NCBI GenBank assembly: GCA_905331475.1
Contig: CAJNYU010000183.1
Coordinates: forward strand, 248,001-312,000
Length of the DNA: 64,000 nucleotides
Source of the DNA: Rotaria socialis
Taxonomy: Eukaryota > Rotifera > Eurotatoria > Philodinida > Philodinidae
Direction of reading: 5' to 3'
Shown here: in pieces, positions 51,201 through 62,167 of the stretch
How the letters are laid out: each line of letters starts with the position of its first letter
Numbering within the stretch: the stretch's first letter is position 1
Made by a program: the position numbers and the translations under genes
Notes under the pieces: model-generated
What the model was told of the DNA's origin: nothing
The model's database searches: none
What the model saw: the letters and a program-made list of their open reading frames with translations, nothing else

Positions 51201-53494
51201 TGGTTCTTTGATTCGAAATATTTTCATACGAGAGACAACTGATGTTGAGGTGCAGTCGAGTGACAGAAATGAAAAAAATACAACTCGATGAAGTCATATT
51301 CGAATTATGTTGTGCATATAGTCACAGTGACGTTTTTTTATGCATCACAGTTTCTGTCACAAAATCTCACAAATATAAAACAAAAATGAGCCACCCAAAG
51401 TGACTAGAACAATAACTCGTTGTGTATTATTCTGATCTTGTAAATTATTCATTTTTTTCTGGTGGACGTGATTTGATACGAGAAAAACATCGACGAATGT
51501 TGTTTGGCAGCAAATATTATTATAACGGAAGAAAGAGGATAGCAAATGAATCCACTAACCACCTACAGTTCGAGTTTTGTATAGTCAAATCTTGGCTTAA
51601 TTTCAACTTCATTATTTTTTACTTAAAAAACACTCTGATCCAGTCTCGAAAATATTTATTAAATGTTTGATTTGTTTAAAGTCTGCGTGAAAAAGATTTC
51701 CGTTGAATTTGGCTCTAACGAAGTTCTATGTCGCAACTAAAAGATTTCGCATCAAAATTAACGTAGAATTTCCATACCCATAGCAGATCAATGTTTAAAA
51801 TCGATAGTTTATGCAGAGAAAACGTGGATAAAACTTTCTTGGTTAGAACCAAAGATCTTACATAAAGGACAGCAAAAGGATGGATCTCTCAGTAAAATAC
51901 CAGAATCTTTCGGAATTACTAACTCAATGCGCATTGGCTACCTGCTAATTGCAGTTATACTCAATACTAAATAGTACATCCATGAATGTTAGTTTCATTT
52001 TTGACTAGAGCTAAACATTGAAGACTAAAACACCAGAAAAATCAACGACATAAGCTTTCCAGAAGACTTTCAATCACAGGACTAAAAGGTTTTTGATATA
52101 TTTCAATAAGAAATGCATGTGACAGATGATGATTTCAGCGCCCATGAAGAAGTTCATTCTAAATATCAGTTCTGTTGTGAAATGGAATCTTATATTTCTT
52201 GGAAAGTGATTGAATGAGAAGCTGAAAGTTGAATTTCAATGAGACTCATAGAGTTGACTTTTCTCATCACTATGAAATAGTGATATAAGAACAGATGAAT
52301 AGTACAAGCAAAGGAGAATTATAGAAAATTTGTGAACCAATGTTACCAAAATCGTTTAATATTTTTTTTCCAAATATCATATTGACTTTTGAAACCGTTG
52401 CCAAGATCTACTATAATATGTAAATTGATGAATCTACTCTTGGATATTCGTAATCTTCTCATCATGTCAACAAAAATGCGATTATCTCTTTTACGGTTCT
52501 TGCTAAGTGGCATTTAAATTAATTTCGCCCAATAATATCACAATTGCTTTTGTTTAGTATCAGATTTGTACGAAAGAGAAAAACATTGTAAACTGCGTTT
52601 GATACATAATTTAAAACATAGGATAGCACTCAAATTTACTAAGTGTACAATAGGATAAGGACATTTGACTTTCGCTTTAGACATATTACAAGTTCATTCG
52701 TTAATCAAATCAAAATTCAATCGAATTGTTCTGATTTCATGTATTAAAACCAAAATATTATCTAGTTTGAGAAACAAAATCTCATCGACAAGCTAAAACT
52801 TGACTTTGACAGTAAACTATCGTGTTTTGAATACGCTGTGATCAATGTTGTGTTTTCGTTGCGCATATGTTGTTAATAACAGTAAGCAGAACTTACGTTT
52901 TTTTAAACAGCTGGTAACGTGAGATCAAGTCTTTATCACAACTACCGTAAGAAGATTTACAAAATGTTGGTGATTTGACAAAAAGAAACGGAAACGAACA
53001 TTCCACAAGTTAAAACTTGACTATTGTTTCGAAGAAGCGATTTCTGTTTAGCTACGTTTTGTTCTCATTCTTACTCAAAAAAGATGCATAAATGAATACA
53101 CGAAATAAATATAGCGAAGAAAATCGACGTGAATCTTTTTTCTGATAACTCGTATAGTCCTTAAAAAATGATATCGCACATTTAGACTTTCATATTGTAT
53201 AGGCAATCGTTTTAGTTGTCATCTGTAGACAGGCATATACACTGATATTTAAGTCAGAAGGTTACCAACCCAGATGTGGTTAATCAATTGATTCGCTAAT
53301 AAACTAAATAAATAGAATAAAGTTCGAAATCTAGATTGGATCATATTTGTTTCGGTATTTTTCGCTTAACAACTTATTCGATGACGTTGAAATCGGCGAA
53401 GATGGACTAAACTTCTTTTACTACTTGATTCTATTTATTGATTTTGGATTTAATTCTGTGGAAAAAAAACGACTAACTATATTTGATGTTCACT
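48293..53494. other. 5.2 kb gene-poor stretch
   Basis: No supported gene. It holds TA microsatellites at about 48497-48512 and 50052-50066, a gaaa/cagacaga simple repeat at about 50313-50341, a 17-nt T run at 50437-50453, a single undetermined base (N) at 50459 and a 17-bp inverted repeat pair (listed separately). Open frames at 50401-50616, 51357-51670 and 53347-53730 have no domain character; the last overlaps the antisense of a real gene. Confidence 0.5.
50395..50799. repeat. 405-bp segment bounded by a perfect 17-bp inverted repeat
   Basis: The sequence aatgcgatgcgaagcag at 50395-50411 recurs as its exact reverse complement at 50783-50799. The segment between includes a 17-T run, an N and no coding frame. 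It could be a short non-autonomous (MITE-like) element or a fossil of one. I see no convincing target-site duplication (left flank ctttt, right flank tcgta). Confidence 0.5.
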
Positions 53495-56400
53495 TTAATC
53501 ATCATCGTCATCATTTTCATCCATTTGATCTTGAAAATATTCGCGTAAGGCGTCTAACAACCGTCTTGCATCAGCACGGAATATTCTGCTCAATCCTCGA
53601 TCTTCTTGGAATTCGGGTAATATTGAATATATATAATCGATACCAAGTTTTAATAGCTTATGATCAACTTGATCTGGCAAATAGACACCACGAATTTTAT
53701 CCTGGTAACATCCATTCCATCTTTGCATAAGTGTATAGTCATAAAATGTATCACAAAAAATATAAACTTCATTTACATTAGAATGCATTTCATTGTTTAA
53801 ATTATCCCAGTCCATGATATTTCTATTGGAAATACATAATTTAATCATTTTTCGATTTTCATTACGTATATATAGTTGACATTGCATTAGATTATTGTAC
53901 ACATTTACAAATGTCATTAGCAGTGCATTTGGCAATGGTATAACTGGTGTAGGGCCCACTCGATTCGTAGTAAAATCATCAAGTAATAAAAATCGAATGG
54001 TTGGATGTAAATAGTTTCTATCAAAGTTTATATCATCAATAGTTCTCATCTAGAAAATTAAAATTGAAAACAAGTTGTTATGTTCAAAAACAATTTTCTG
54101 ATAAAAAAACACACAAGTTTCGTGCTTTCTCAAACATTTTCCGAGCTAATTTCGATTGTTTATTAGTTCGATATTGTTCACCTAATTTTGCATAATGATC
54201 TATCAGATCAGATGCTAAACGATAACGAAGATCATTTTGATTTGATATGAAATTATTATCTTTATTTCTTGATTCTCCATAACGATATATATATTTAACA
54301 TTCGATAATTGACGAACAAGATTTACAGTTGATTCTTCGTAATTATTATAAATGATAATAAATAGATCAGTAATTTTATTTTCATCAGCTAAAAACGAGT
54401 CGAAGCTCTTAAAATCACTAAAAGTGACATACGACGAGAAATAATCCTTGAAATCCTCTTGAATACACTTCATATCTTCTTCATCATTTTTTGCTTTTGA
54501 TGTTAAACAAATTAATTGTGTTTCAATATTGTCAGATGCTTTCTTCAAAACAGATGTACTCTTTGAAAATTTCTCATTTACTTGTCTTAATTCGGCATAA
54601 ATCCGATTGATTTGTTTGATTTGTTCGTCTGCTTTAGCCAAATTATTATTTTTAATATATTCATCAGATATGCGACGATAGTTTTGAATGATTTCATCAG
54701 CTAATTGACATATTAATTCGTCAATAGTTGAAAATCGTTGTTGATCACTATGGTTTTTATCATTACTTTCATCAAAGAGGAAAATTTTACAACCGGCCGA
54801 TTTCGTTTTTATCGAAGATAAAAATTTTGCAGATGTAAAAATAAAAACTGACTCTGTAGGCCATCGAGAAAAATCAATAGTTGCCATATCATCTATAATT
54901 GATATTGGATTCGATGCCGTCGAAGAAAGAGTATTTAAAATAGTGAGAGCAAATTTAGACATATGCGGAGATAAATTGATAAGAACAAATGAAACATTAG
55001 TGGTAGAAGCTACAACAAGAAAAAAATAGCAAAGATTAATTATAAGATAAGTAAAAGAAATCGATTATCTACTTGATTTTGCGTTTTTACTTCTACTAGG
55101 TGATGGCTGATTGATTGTTGATAAGAAAAGATTTTGTGTAGGCAACTCTTGAAAAAGTCTCTCATAATAAATCGCTGCCTTTTCTTGTTGATTGAATTCA
55201 TTTAATAGATCACCAATAATGCTGAGATTTTTAGTTTCTTTTAATTTAGTTTTCATATTATACAATGTTATTGAATCAGTATCGCTAGCTAATTTCAGAT
55301 GAAGTGTCCATATAGAATTATCGTATATTAAAGTGCCAACTTCAAATATTGAACCACACATAAAAAGTACTTCTTGATCTTTTCGATGTTCAATAGTTGA
55401 ATCAATATCTTGTAGAATAGCAAAAGGTGCTACACCTGTACGAAAACTTGCTTTGATATCAAATAAAACTGTTTCATATTGATCATCAAATCTAGCTGTA
55501 GACATCGCGTGAGATCTATCAGTTGACGCAAATAGAAATCCATTCACAACCATCAATTGACCTGGATTAGCTCGAAGATGTTCCATTTCATTTTTCAACA
55601 TAGGCTGTAATTTAAATATGTTGAGCGATGGCCCTTGATGTGAAACTAATTGAGTATGAATATCAACAAGGAGAAAACGTAACGCAAACAGCATTTGAAT
55701 ATCTTGTTCGCGCAACGCTTTATTAACGAAACGTGACAACGGTGTATGACGTGTTAACCACAGTATAGCTCTTTTTGGATCATATGTTCGTTGGAATTCA
55801 TTAATTAATTGTGTACCGTACTGATCATCAGAGCTATATTGACGAAGAATATGAAGCAATTCATAATATGTTCCCTGTGTTAGTATATAATTTGGTGATA
55901 TAAGAATTTCAAGTAAAAGTTGATACGACACAAACGACACGGTTCTCGTATCAAAATGAGTGATCTGTTGTTTGTGTTCGTATATTTGCAATGATTTAGA
56001 ATCTTCAACGCCTTCACGATTAGTTTGATCATGAGATAATTCGTCTAAAAGAATATCTGTTGAAGATATAACATTTCGTACTTTTGCAAAAGTTTTAGCC
56101 CATTGTTTATTTCGGCCAACGTCTAAACAATAGACATAAATTGTAATCAATCTTTTTAAATGATGAATTTTCGGTATGATCTCTTGTCCATATGCGCCCG
56201 ATACGATGAGAATAATTTTTTCATTGGCACAACATTTCTTAAGGCATCGTTCACATGGTTCAACTTTATCAAATGTTATAAGACATGTTAGAATTTCTCT
56301 TAGACGTTTTTGAGTTTGAACATTATCTGTACTTGTGTCAACATTGGGGTCGAGCCATATAAGTAAAAATGTTTCGAAATCTGTAGGCTTCTTTTGTGGT

Positions 56401-56495
56401 GTTGATTCTATTGATGATGAAGACAGTGAGTGTTCATGCGTGCCTGATATGTCGCGCTTCAGTTTATGAATAATACTTCCTGGATGATTACCCAT
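53495..56495 (-). CDS. Modular protein with degenerate ADP-ribosyltransferase domain and repeated alpha/beta modules
   Basis: Three-exon model: 55073-56495, about 54117-55009 and 53495-54049. The first intron (55010-55072, 63 bp) is convincing and carries the frame past the TAG that ends the first open frame. The second needs a weak GTTTTT donor. The start MGNHPGSIIH has an N-terminal Gly. Residues 40-155 form a module seen in many bdelloid proteins (FLLIWLDPNVDT, IILIVSGAYGQEIIPKIHHL, ITIYVYCLDVGRNKQW). Residues about 240-415 match an arginine ADP-ribosyltransferase fold (RAILWLTRHTPLSRFVNKAL, ALRFLLVDIHTQL, VNGFLFASTDR, QEVLFMCGSIFEV, IWTLHLKLAS), and a TPR-like helix pair follows. The usual Arg is Lys295, the Ser-Thr-Ser motif is AST (323-325) and Glu-X-Glu reads D373-Q-E375. 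Exons 2 and 3 add three further copies of the alpha/beta module plus a coiled coil. It is possibly a pseudoenzyme or an altered transferase; the role is unknown. Confidence 0.8.
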
Positions 56496-56854
56496 AAAAA
56501 TAAATAATTCTATTATCGAATATTGAGTTGTATGATTAGAATGTTATTTCTACTAGACATGAAAATAAATGCTTTAGAAAAAAATCATGCGGTTGTTTTT
56601 CTCCCAGAGGAAGAACGAAAAGCAAAAAAACAACTGAGAATATAAAATGTATTTACCACTTTTCACATGAAATCATTTGACACTTGTTTTTCTTTTGACA
56701 ACCAACAGATGTAACCATCAAAATAGAAAGAAGAAAGGAGAATGTCTGAGACAATTGGGACTTTTATTTTTATCGATAATTAAAAATAATCAATGCTGTT
56801 AATACAGAAAAAAAAACACCGATAGAATATTTCATATGGAAACGAAAAATGTAT

Positions 56855-57111
56855 TCAATTAGTTGATACATTAAGTTCATTAAATGAATGTCTCCATTCA
56901 TGAATCTTTAGATCCATAATATTTGATTCTTCATATATAATATCTAAAGTTGAGAAGCATAAAAATCTTATTCAGAACTAGAGCAACTTAAAAACTACTC
57001 ACCAAGTGTTCTTTCAATTGTTCGTTCAGCTAATCTAGTAGAATAAATCATAATATTTGACTTAATATTGTCACATGATTCAATGTGTTCAAAATTAACT
57101 TCTTCAGACAT
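56855..57111 (-). CDS. Small two-exon protein, 65 residues, unrecognised
   Basis: Too short for usual ORF finding, but well formed. Exon 57003-57111 starts ATG (MSEEVNFEHIESCDNIKS) and ends at a consensus donor GTGAGT. A 59-bp intron (56944-57002) ends AACTTTAG. Exon 56855-56943 continues in frame (IIYEESNIMDLKIHEWRHSF) to TGA. The product is acidic and predicted helical, with one central helix rich in Ile/Arg/Glu. It lies about 360 bp upstream of the ADP-ribosyltransferase-like gene on the same strand, and head-to-head with the acylated small protein at 58049. Function is unknown. The splice-site quality and frame continuity support a real gene. Confidence 0.65.
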
Positions 57112-58048
57112 GTATACTTTTGTTATGGTTGCAATTGTGTTCCGTCTTACTACTGATGAGAGGAACTATAATGGGAGATAACGTGAAATGCTTCACAGTT
57201 CTGCACGTCCTCTTTATGGTTACTATGATGATGACAGAAAGAATTACATATACTTACGCTTACGCGTCATTTTAAAACAAAAGGATGTTTTGATATTCAA
57301 ATTTCAGCTAATGTGATTGCAATTTGGAAAATCTTTTTCTTCTAATAATTTGACTTTTTAGATTTTTCTTTTACAACTTATTTCTTATTTTTCAGATTTC
57401 TAAACAATCAATTGGAACTGATAATATAACAATAAATTGGTTATTTTGAATGTTACAGAATCAGAAAACAACTCTCACCTAAGGTCAAAATGAATTATTT
57501 TATTAATAAAATTGATCATTCAATATATTAATTGACGAAGGTGAAAATATTATAAGTTTGATTTACATAATGTCAATACTAAAACAACAAAATTTATAAG
57601 AACATTTAAGTAAACCAAGAAACATGATCACATTCAATGTTATCAATACTACAAGCAAACTCGAATTTCAGTTTTTATTTTATTTAAAACTATTATTTAT
57701 ATAGACTAGAAAATAATGCTTCAGAAAAAAAGTATAGCTATTTTTTTAAGTCTATTCAGATATTTATTCTTTTATTCTTTATAGTTTAACATGAAAAAAG
57801 AAATAAAAAATTTTCTTTTTTCTTCTTTCCTCGGTATGTAAGCATAAAGTTATTTGATGAAACATACGTCTGCTATGTTCTTTTCTTTTTTTTATATTGC
57901 AGCTTAATAAGAAATGAGTCGATACGAGAACGAACAAAAACGTCTGTAAGAACGATACACAAAAAAAAGAAGACATTAGCATAAAACATTTATCGATTTC
58001 CTAGAACAATAAAAACGAAAAATTTTAGAAACATTTATTTTTTTTACG
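57112..58048. promoter_or_regulatory. Divergent upstream region of two small genes
   Basis: About 0.9 kb of AT-rich sequence between the 65-residue gene (minus) and the MGACFGKKS gene (plus). The minus-strand frame at 57779-57982 is Phe/Ser-rich and unsupported. No other feature seen. Confidence 0.4.
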
Positions 58049-58586
58049 ATGGGTGCTTGTTTCGGTAAGAAAAGTGCTAAGTATTCTACTCAATACAAAA
58101 CTCAACTACAACAACCAAAAAAACAAGGTTGACTTTCTAATATTTATTCTTTTTTTCTTCTATTGTATGACTCAGACATAATTTTAGAAGAAATCGAGCC
58201 AAAAGAGCCTTCTCCGTCACTCTCAAAGGTATTTTATCCTTGAAAAAAAACTGCTTTGAATTAAGAGAAGTTGCGCTTTTGACACACATTTCTCATAGTA
58301 ACTATTGCAGAAACTACAAAACACTGATGGCGTCACAGAAGAAAATAATGGTGAATTTCGAACATCGGAATTGATTGGAAATAGCATCGATTCAGAAGTT
58401 GAACTTATAATTGACGAGCAGAAGAAAATCAATGAAGTACTTTGTCAACCATTTCCATCGCGCATTGTGTCAGTTACAGAATCTGAACTTGAGTACGAAT
58501 TGGCTAATCTCATTTATGGACATCCAGAAATTGACTATGTAGATAAGTCATTAACTTCTATTACAAATAAATCGAATAATTCTTAA
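58049..58586 (+). CDS. Small protein with N-terminal myristoyl/palmitoyl signal
   Basis: Three exons: 58049-58127, 58176-58228 and 58311-58586, GT-AG introns of 48 and 82 bp, 135 residues, stop TAA. The start MGACFGKKSAKYS fits an N-myristoylation signal (Gly2, small residue at position 6, basic at 7-8) with Cys4 as a palmitoylation candidate, so membrane anchoring is likely. The rest is acidic (ILEEIEPKEPSPSLS, GNSIDSEVELIIDEQKK) and probably partly helical, with no known domain. The layout resembles small lipid-anchored scaffolds such as LAMTOR1 or BORCS5, but no sequence match is evident. AATAAA at about 58600 may be its polyA signal. The family is not recognised. Confidence 0.75.
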
Positions 58587-60756
58587 TTAAAACTATTGTG
58601 TTTTAATAAACATTGTCTAAGATTTTTATTGAATTAAAATAAATAAAAAGGGTGAAAGTTAGTTCATAATAAAAATCACAATTTTACTCAATAAAATATC
58701 AAATCGAAGAGCAGAATTGTAACAGTAAATTATGAACTTTTTTTATGAGACGATCTTAAGATTTTAAAAATCTTTTTAATGCTAAGAATCTTGAGAGATG
58801 GTAAAAATATGGCATGAAAATTTGAAATATTTGCAATAAAAAATAAATATGATTCATTGATGTACTTATCGAGTATTTGTTTTACTATTCTTTGTATCTT
58901 ATTAGAATTCAAGAAACTCGATAACAGTCGTTCAGTAAACTATTGAGAAGATTTTTCTCTGCTTCTTACACATCGTCCTTTTATATCAGAGAAAAACAAT
59001 TCGAGTATTCAATTTTAGCGTCATTCAACAAAAAACTAACAAAAAGAAAAAGGAAACCAATGATCTCTGCATTAGTATCACCTCATCTGGACAGCTGACG
59101 TTAAAGTAAAAAAAAAATGAATAACATCAAATACATAAATTCTTGTATTCAGAACTTTTACTGGTGAATTCTTATATTAAACAAACAAAGGTCATGAACG
59201 AAAAATGCTCGTGCCGAATTCTTGCTAAAATGAATCTGTCAGATGACCTTCAATTCTTCATTATGTACTGACACGCAAGATATCACTTGCAAAATGTGTT
59301 CATCAAAACATAGTTATATCAGTTCGTTTGACTTTTTTGATGTCACAGTAATTAATGAGCGCTGTTAAAATATCTAGCTTATGCTTTAAAATAGAACTTG
59401 ATTATTTGTTTAAGATTTTTCATTCTAAAAATAAATATCGGTGATTCATCACAGCATGATAAGAATGACTAATAATTCACAAACAATCAATTTGAATTCT
59501 TTATTTCTTTTTAAGATGATAATTAAACTTTTTGTTTTATCTGTTCAATATTAGCAAAACTTCAATTGAAAATATTTCCACATGGCTATTTTCAAAATAG
59601 CTGAGTAATAACGGTGATATTTTTTCATATCGACAATGCTCAGTACATGCCGCGTTGTCTAAAATATCGAATAATATTTTTTATTTTCTTTTAGAATGCT
59701 AATGTGAAACATTTGCAATATCGAGAACCATATGCAGTCAGTAAGTTTCTTTTAAGGATCGGTAGAAATATCTATTTTTAGTTTTGATAAAGACTAAATT
59801 GTTGCATTGATTGATCTCTACTTTTATGATTATGGTTTCGTTTTCGAATATCAATGACAATATATATTTATACCTTTAATAATTCTCGAAATATACATAC
59901 AGTATGTAAAATTTCTATGAAAAGAATGACTCCTCGATAGTGGTAAATACATAATTTTATCTACACCAGAAATTTTGGTGGCAGGTGTTGTCCTATTCCG
60001 GTCTGACTGGCTTCACAGAATGAATGACGACTAATCTGCCAATAAGAACTTCCAGTTTAGCGTATTAGTAAAATATTCACGTGTAAATTCTTTAATTTAT
60101 TGATACATTTCTTGTTCAATAACTATTAATACTGAAACTTTCAAAAATGGAGTACTATTCTTTATTTCTAAAAAAATATACATACACATTGAAAAAAGTG
60201 AAAATAATTTCATCGAAAGAACAAGATGTAGACGAAAGAATGAATTTAACTAATAGTGAACAATAATTCTAAAAGGGATCATCAATCAGTGAATGATGTA
60301 AAAAATGGTAAAAGCATCGACATGAATCCGTATCTCGTCAAAGACCTTCACTTGTACTTTAAGAATCGGTCGGACTAATTTATAAGAACTCAATTCACCA
60401 AAATCCATTAATATCAGGCTAAAGCAAAACAACCTGTCGGATCTCATTTCAACAATGATATTTTTATAAAACTAGTACTAAAAATTAGCTTTCAGTATAA
60501 GCTTCCAACGCTCTCGACAGTTGCTATTTACTATAGTAGTCTTTTTTTCTAGAAATAAAAGGCTGTCTATTATCAGTATTATTTACTGCTCTAAAGAGCA
60601 TTTCATTGTTGAATCATCATATCTTTGGTTTGTTTAAAAGAATTATTATCTGCTATCTAATCATGGACTGCTTTTTCATTTTCTTACTCATATTGTTTTT
60701 TCTTTTCTCGACAGTAACACAACAGAGTAATATAAATATATCCTTTTTTTTTCAAG
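58587..60756. other. Intergenic/intronic stretch upstream of the SNARE gene
   Basis: About 2.2 kb. The only candidate exon is 59695-59740: acceptor TTCTTTTAG, fifteen codons (NANVKHLQYREPYAV), then donor GTAAGT in phase 1, which could join the SNARE exon. I searched the plus strand here for a syntaxin Habc domain and saw none. Confidence 0.4.
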
Positions 60757-61349
60757 TAGATAACTTGTTGAGTCGATTTGAGGAAAGAACAATGCTCGAT
60801 CTCGGACAAACAAATGAACCTGTTTATTATGGTAGTGATCAAGTACAACGGACAAATGAAACTCAATTACGAGATGTTGAAGAACGACATGGTGAGCTAC
60901 ATCAAATAGAAGTAAATACTATCTATAAAACATACGAGAAATCTGTATTTTGTTTTAATCAAGACTGATATTGTTCACTTACATGAAATTCATCGTGATT
61001 TTGACGAACTTGTTAATGATCATGGTAGTGTGATAGGTGAGTATTAGATGATAAATATTAAATTCACCAACTTTTCCATTTTTACAAAAGATAATATTGA
61101 GTCGAGTGTTTCTCAAACGGAAACTCATGTCACTGCCGGTGCTAAAAAGTTGGGTCAGACTGTTGAATTACAGGTATGAATTCAAATTTAAAAAATAAAG
61201 TTTAGTGAAATTTAACAGGAAAAAATAATAAATTTTATATTTAGTCAGCAGTTCGTCGAAAAAAAATTCTATGTGGTTTAATTGTATTTATTATCATCGC
61301 CATTGCCATCATTATTGCAGTCGTGTTTGCCACCAAAAAAAAATCTTAA
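60757..61349 (+). CDS. Syntaxin 7/12-like Qa-SNARE, 5' end undefined, zero-layer His
   Basis: Endosomal-type SNARE. Exons about 60757-60911, 60964-61036, 61091-61173 and 61245-61349 encode a short linker (NLLSRFEERTMLDLG), a complete SNARE helix and a C-terminal anchor. It aligns without gaps to human syntaxin 7 through TQLRDVEERHGELHQIE, TDIVHLHEIHRDFDELV and DNIESSVSQTETHV. The anchor is the basic collar RRKK followed by a hydrophobic segment of about 22 residues (GLIVFIIIAIAIIIAVVF) and KKKS. The residue at the ionic zero layer, Gln in Qa-SNAREs, is His here (NDHGSVID). No N-terminal Habc domain was found upstream, although an exon at 59695-59740 might belong to it. Introns are 52-71 bp. 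It is a shortened paralogue or, less likely, a decaying gene; the frames are intact. Confidence 0.85.
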
Positions 61350-61682
61350 TGCATTTAATTACTCTAATCATAACATGTCTTTTTGTTATCATCGTCATGT
61401 CGGAACAAAAGAAGAGAAAAAACGAAAAGTCACCCTTCTTTACACTATAGTAAAATTAGTAGCTATGAATACATACCGTTTCTCTTTATCTATTCTTATG
61501 TGGACTGTATGAATAAATAGGCAAAAGTTACATTTTAAAGCGATACAAGATTTTAGTAGAAAACTAATAATTTATAAACGAACAATGTCATTTAGTGTAT
61601 TAGTAAAATTGTACAACCAAAGCCTTTAAAATTTTTGTACGTTTCTTGGAATGAAAAACAGTTTAAATAAGTAATACAGCTG

Positions 61683-62108
61683 TAGGACAAGGGGGAAAAG
61701 GCAGATTTGGGATTTTTTCGGAATTTCTTGGGATTTTGAAAATCCAAAACGTGAATGAATGATGGGATTGCTATCTGAATTTTTCCATATGTAAGTCTCA
61801 TGATTGTTAGAATATTCTAAAATTTTCAGCGCAAACGGATGTTTCCTTCTCAAGATAATGAATGCGCAAGAAATGCTCATTTCACGGCACGGTCAGAAAA
61901 TCCAATTTTTTTGAAAATTCAATATTTTAAGAAGGAAACATTTGTTCGAGTTGAAACTTTTAGGATCTTCTATGTACCATGAAACCTATATATGGGAAGA
62001 ATTTCAGGTCGAGAGTACGTCACTCACAGGGGGGTGGGGGATGCTTTTCAATTTTGAGATTTGGGGGTTTTCAAAATCTCCAAAATCCGCCTTTTCTCCC
62101 TTGGTCGA
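61683..62108. repeat. Imperfect inverted repeat (fold-back element), arms about 170-180 bp
   Basis: The left arm (about 61683-61850) reversed resembles the right arm (about 61931-62108). Paired landmarks are gaaggaaacat (right 61931-61941, left reverse of 61839-61849), catgaaacctatatatggga against catgagacttacatatggaa, and ccttttctcccttgg against ccttttcccccttgt. The spacer is about 80 bp. Arms have diverged by substitutions and small indels, so it is old. Confidence 0.75.
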
Positions 62109-62146
62109 AGGAACTCTGGTCGCTAATAAATGACTACTCTTTTGAG

Positions 62147-62167
62147 ACCATATATATATATATATAA
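62147..62167. repeat. (TA)n microsatellite
   Basis: An uninterrupted TA run just outside the right arm of the fold-back element. Confidence 0.85.

Noticed and set aside
53347-53730. Plus-strand 127-codon frame
   Set aside because: Mostly antisense of the last exon of the ADP-ribosyltransferase-like gene.
54050-54116. Separate genes for the second and third open frames of 53495-56495
   Set aside because: An intron of about 67 bp with a TTTTCTAG acceptor and phase 0 joins them, and the modules repeat across the boundary; kept as one gene, though the donor is weak.
53495-56495. Recent bacterial transfer of the ADP-ribosyltransferase gene
   Set aside because: It has spliced introns, host-like composition and a module shared with other bdelloid proteins; nothing points to a recent transfer.
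61592-62167. Two open frames with similar peptides (HETYIW, FSKS) on opposite strands
   Set aside because: They are translations of the two arms of the inverted repeat, with no gene structure.
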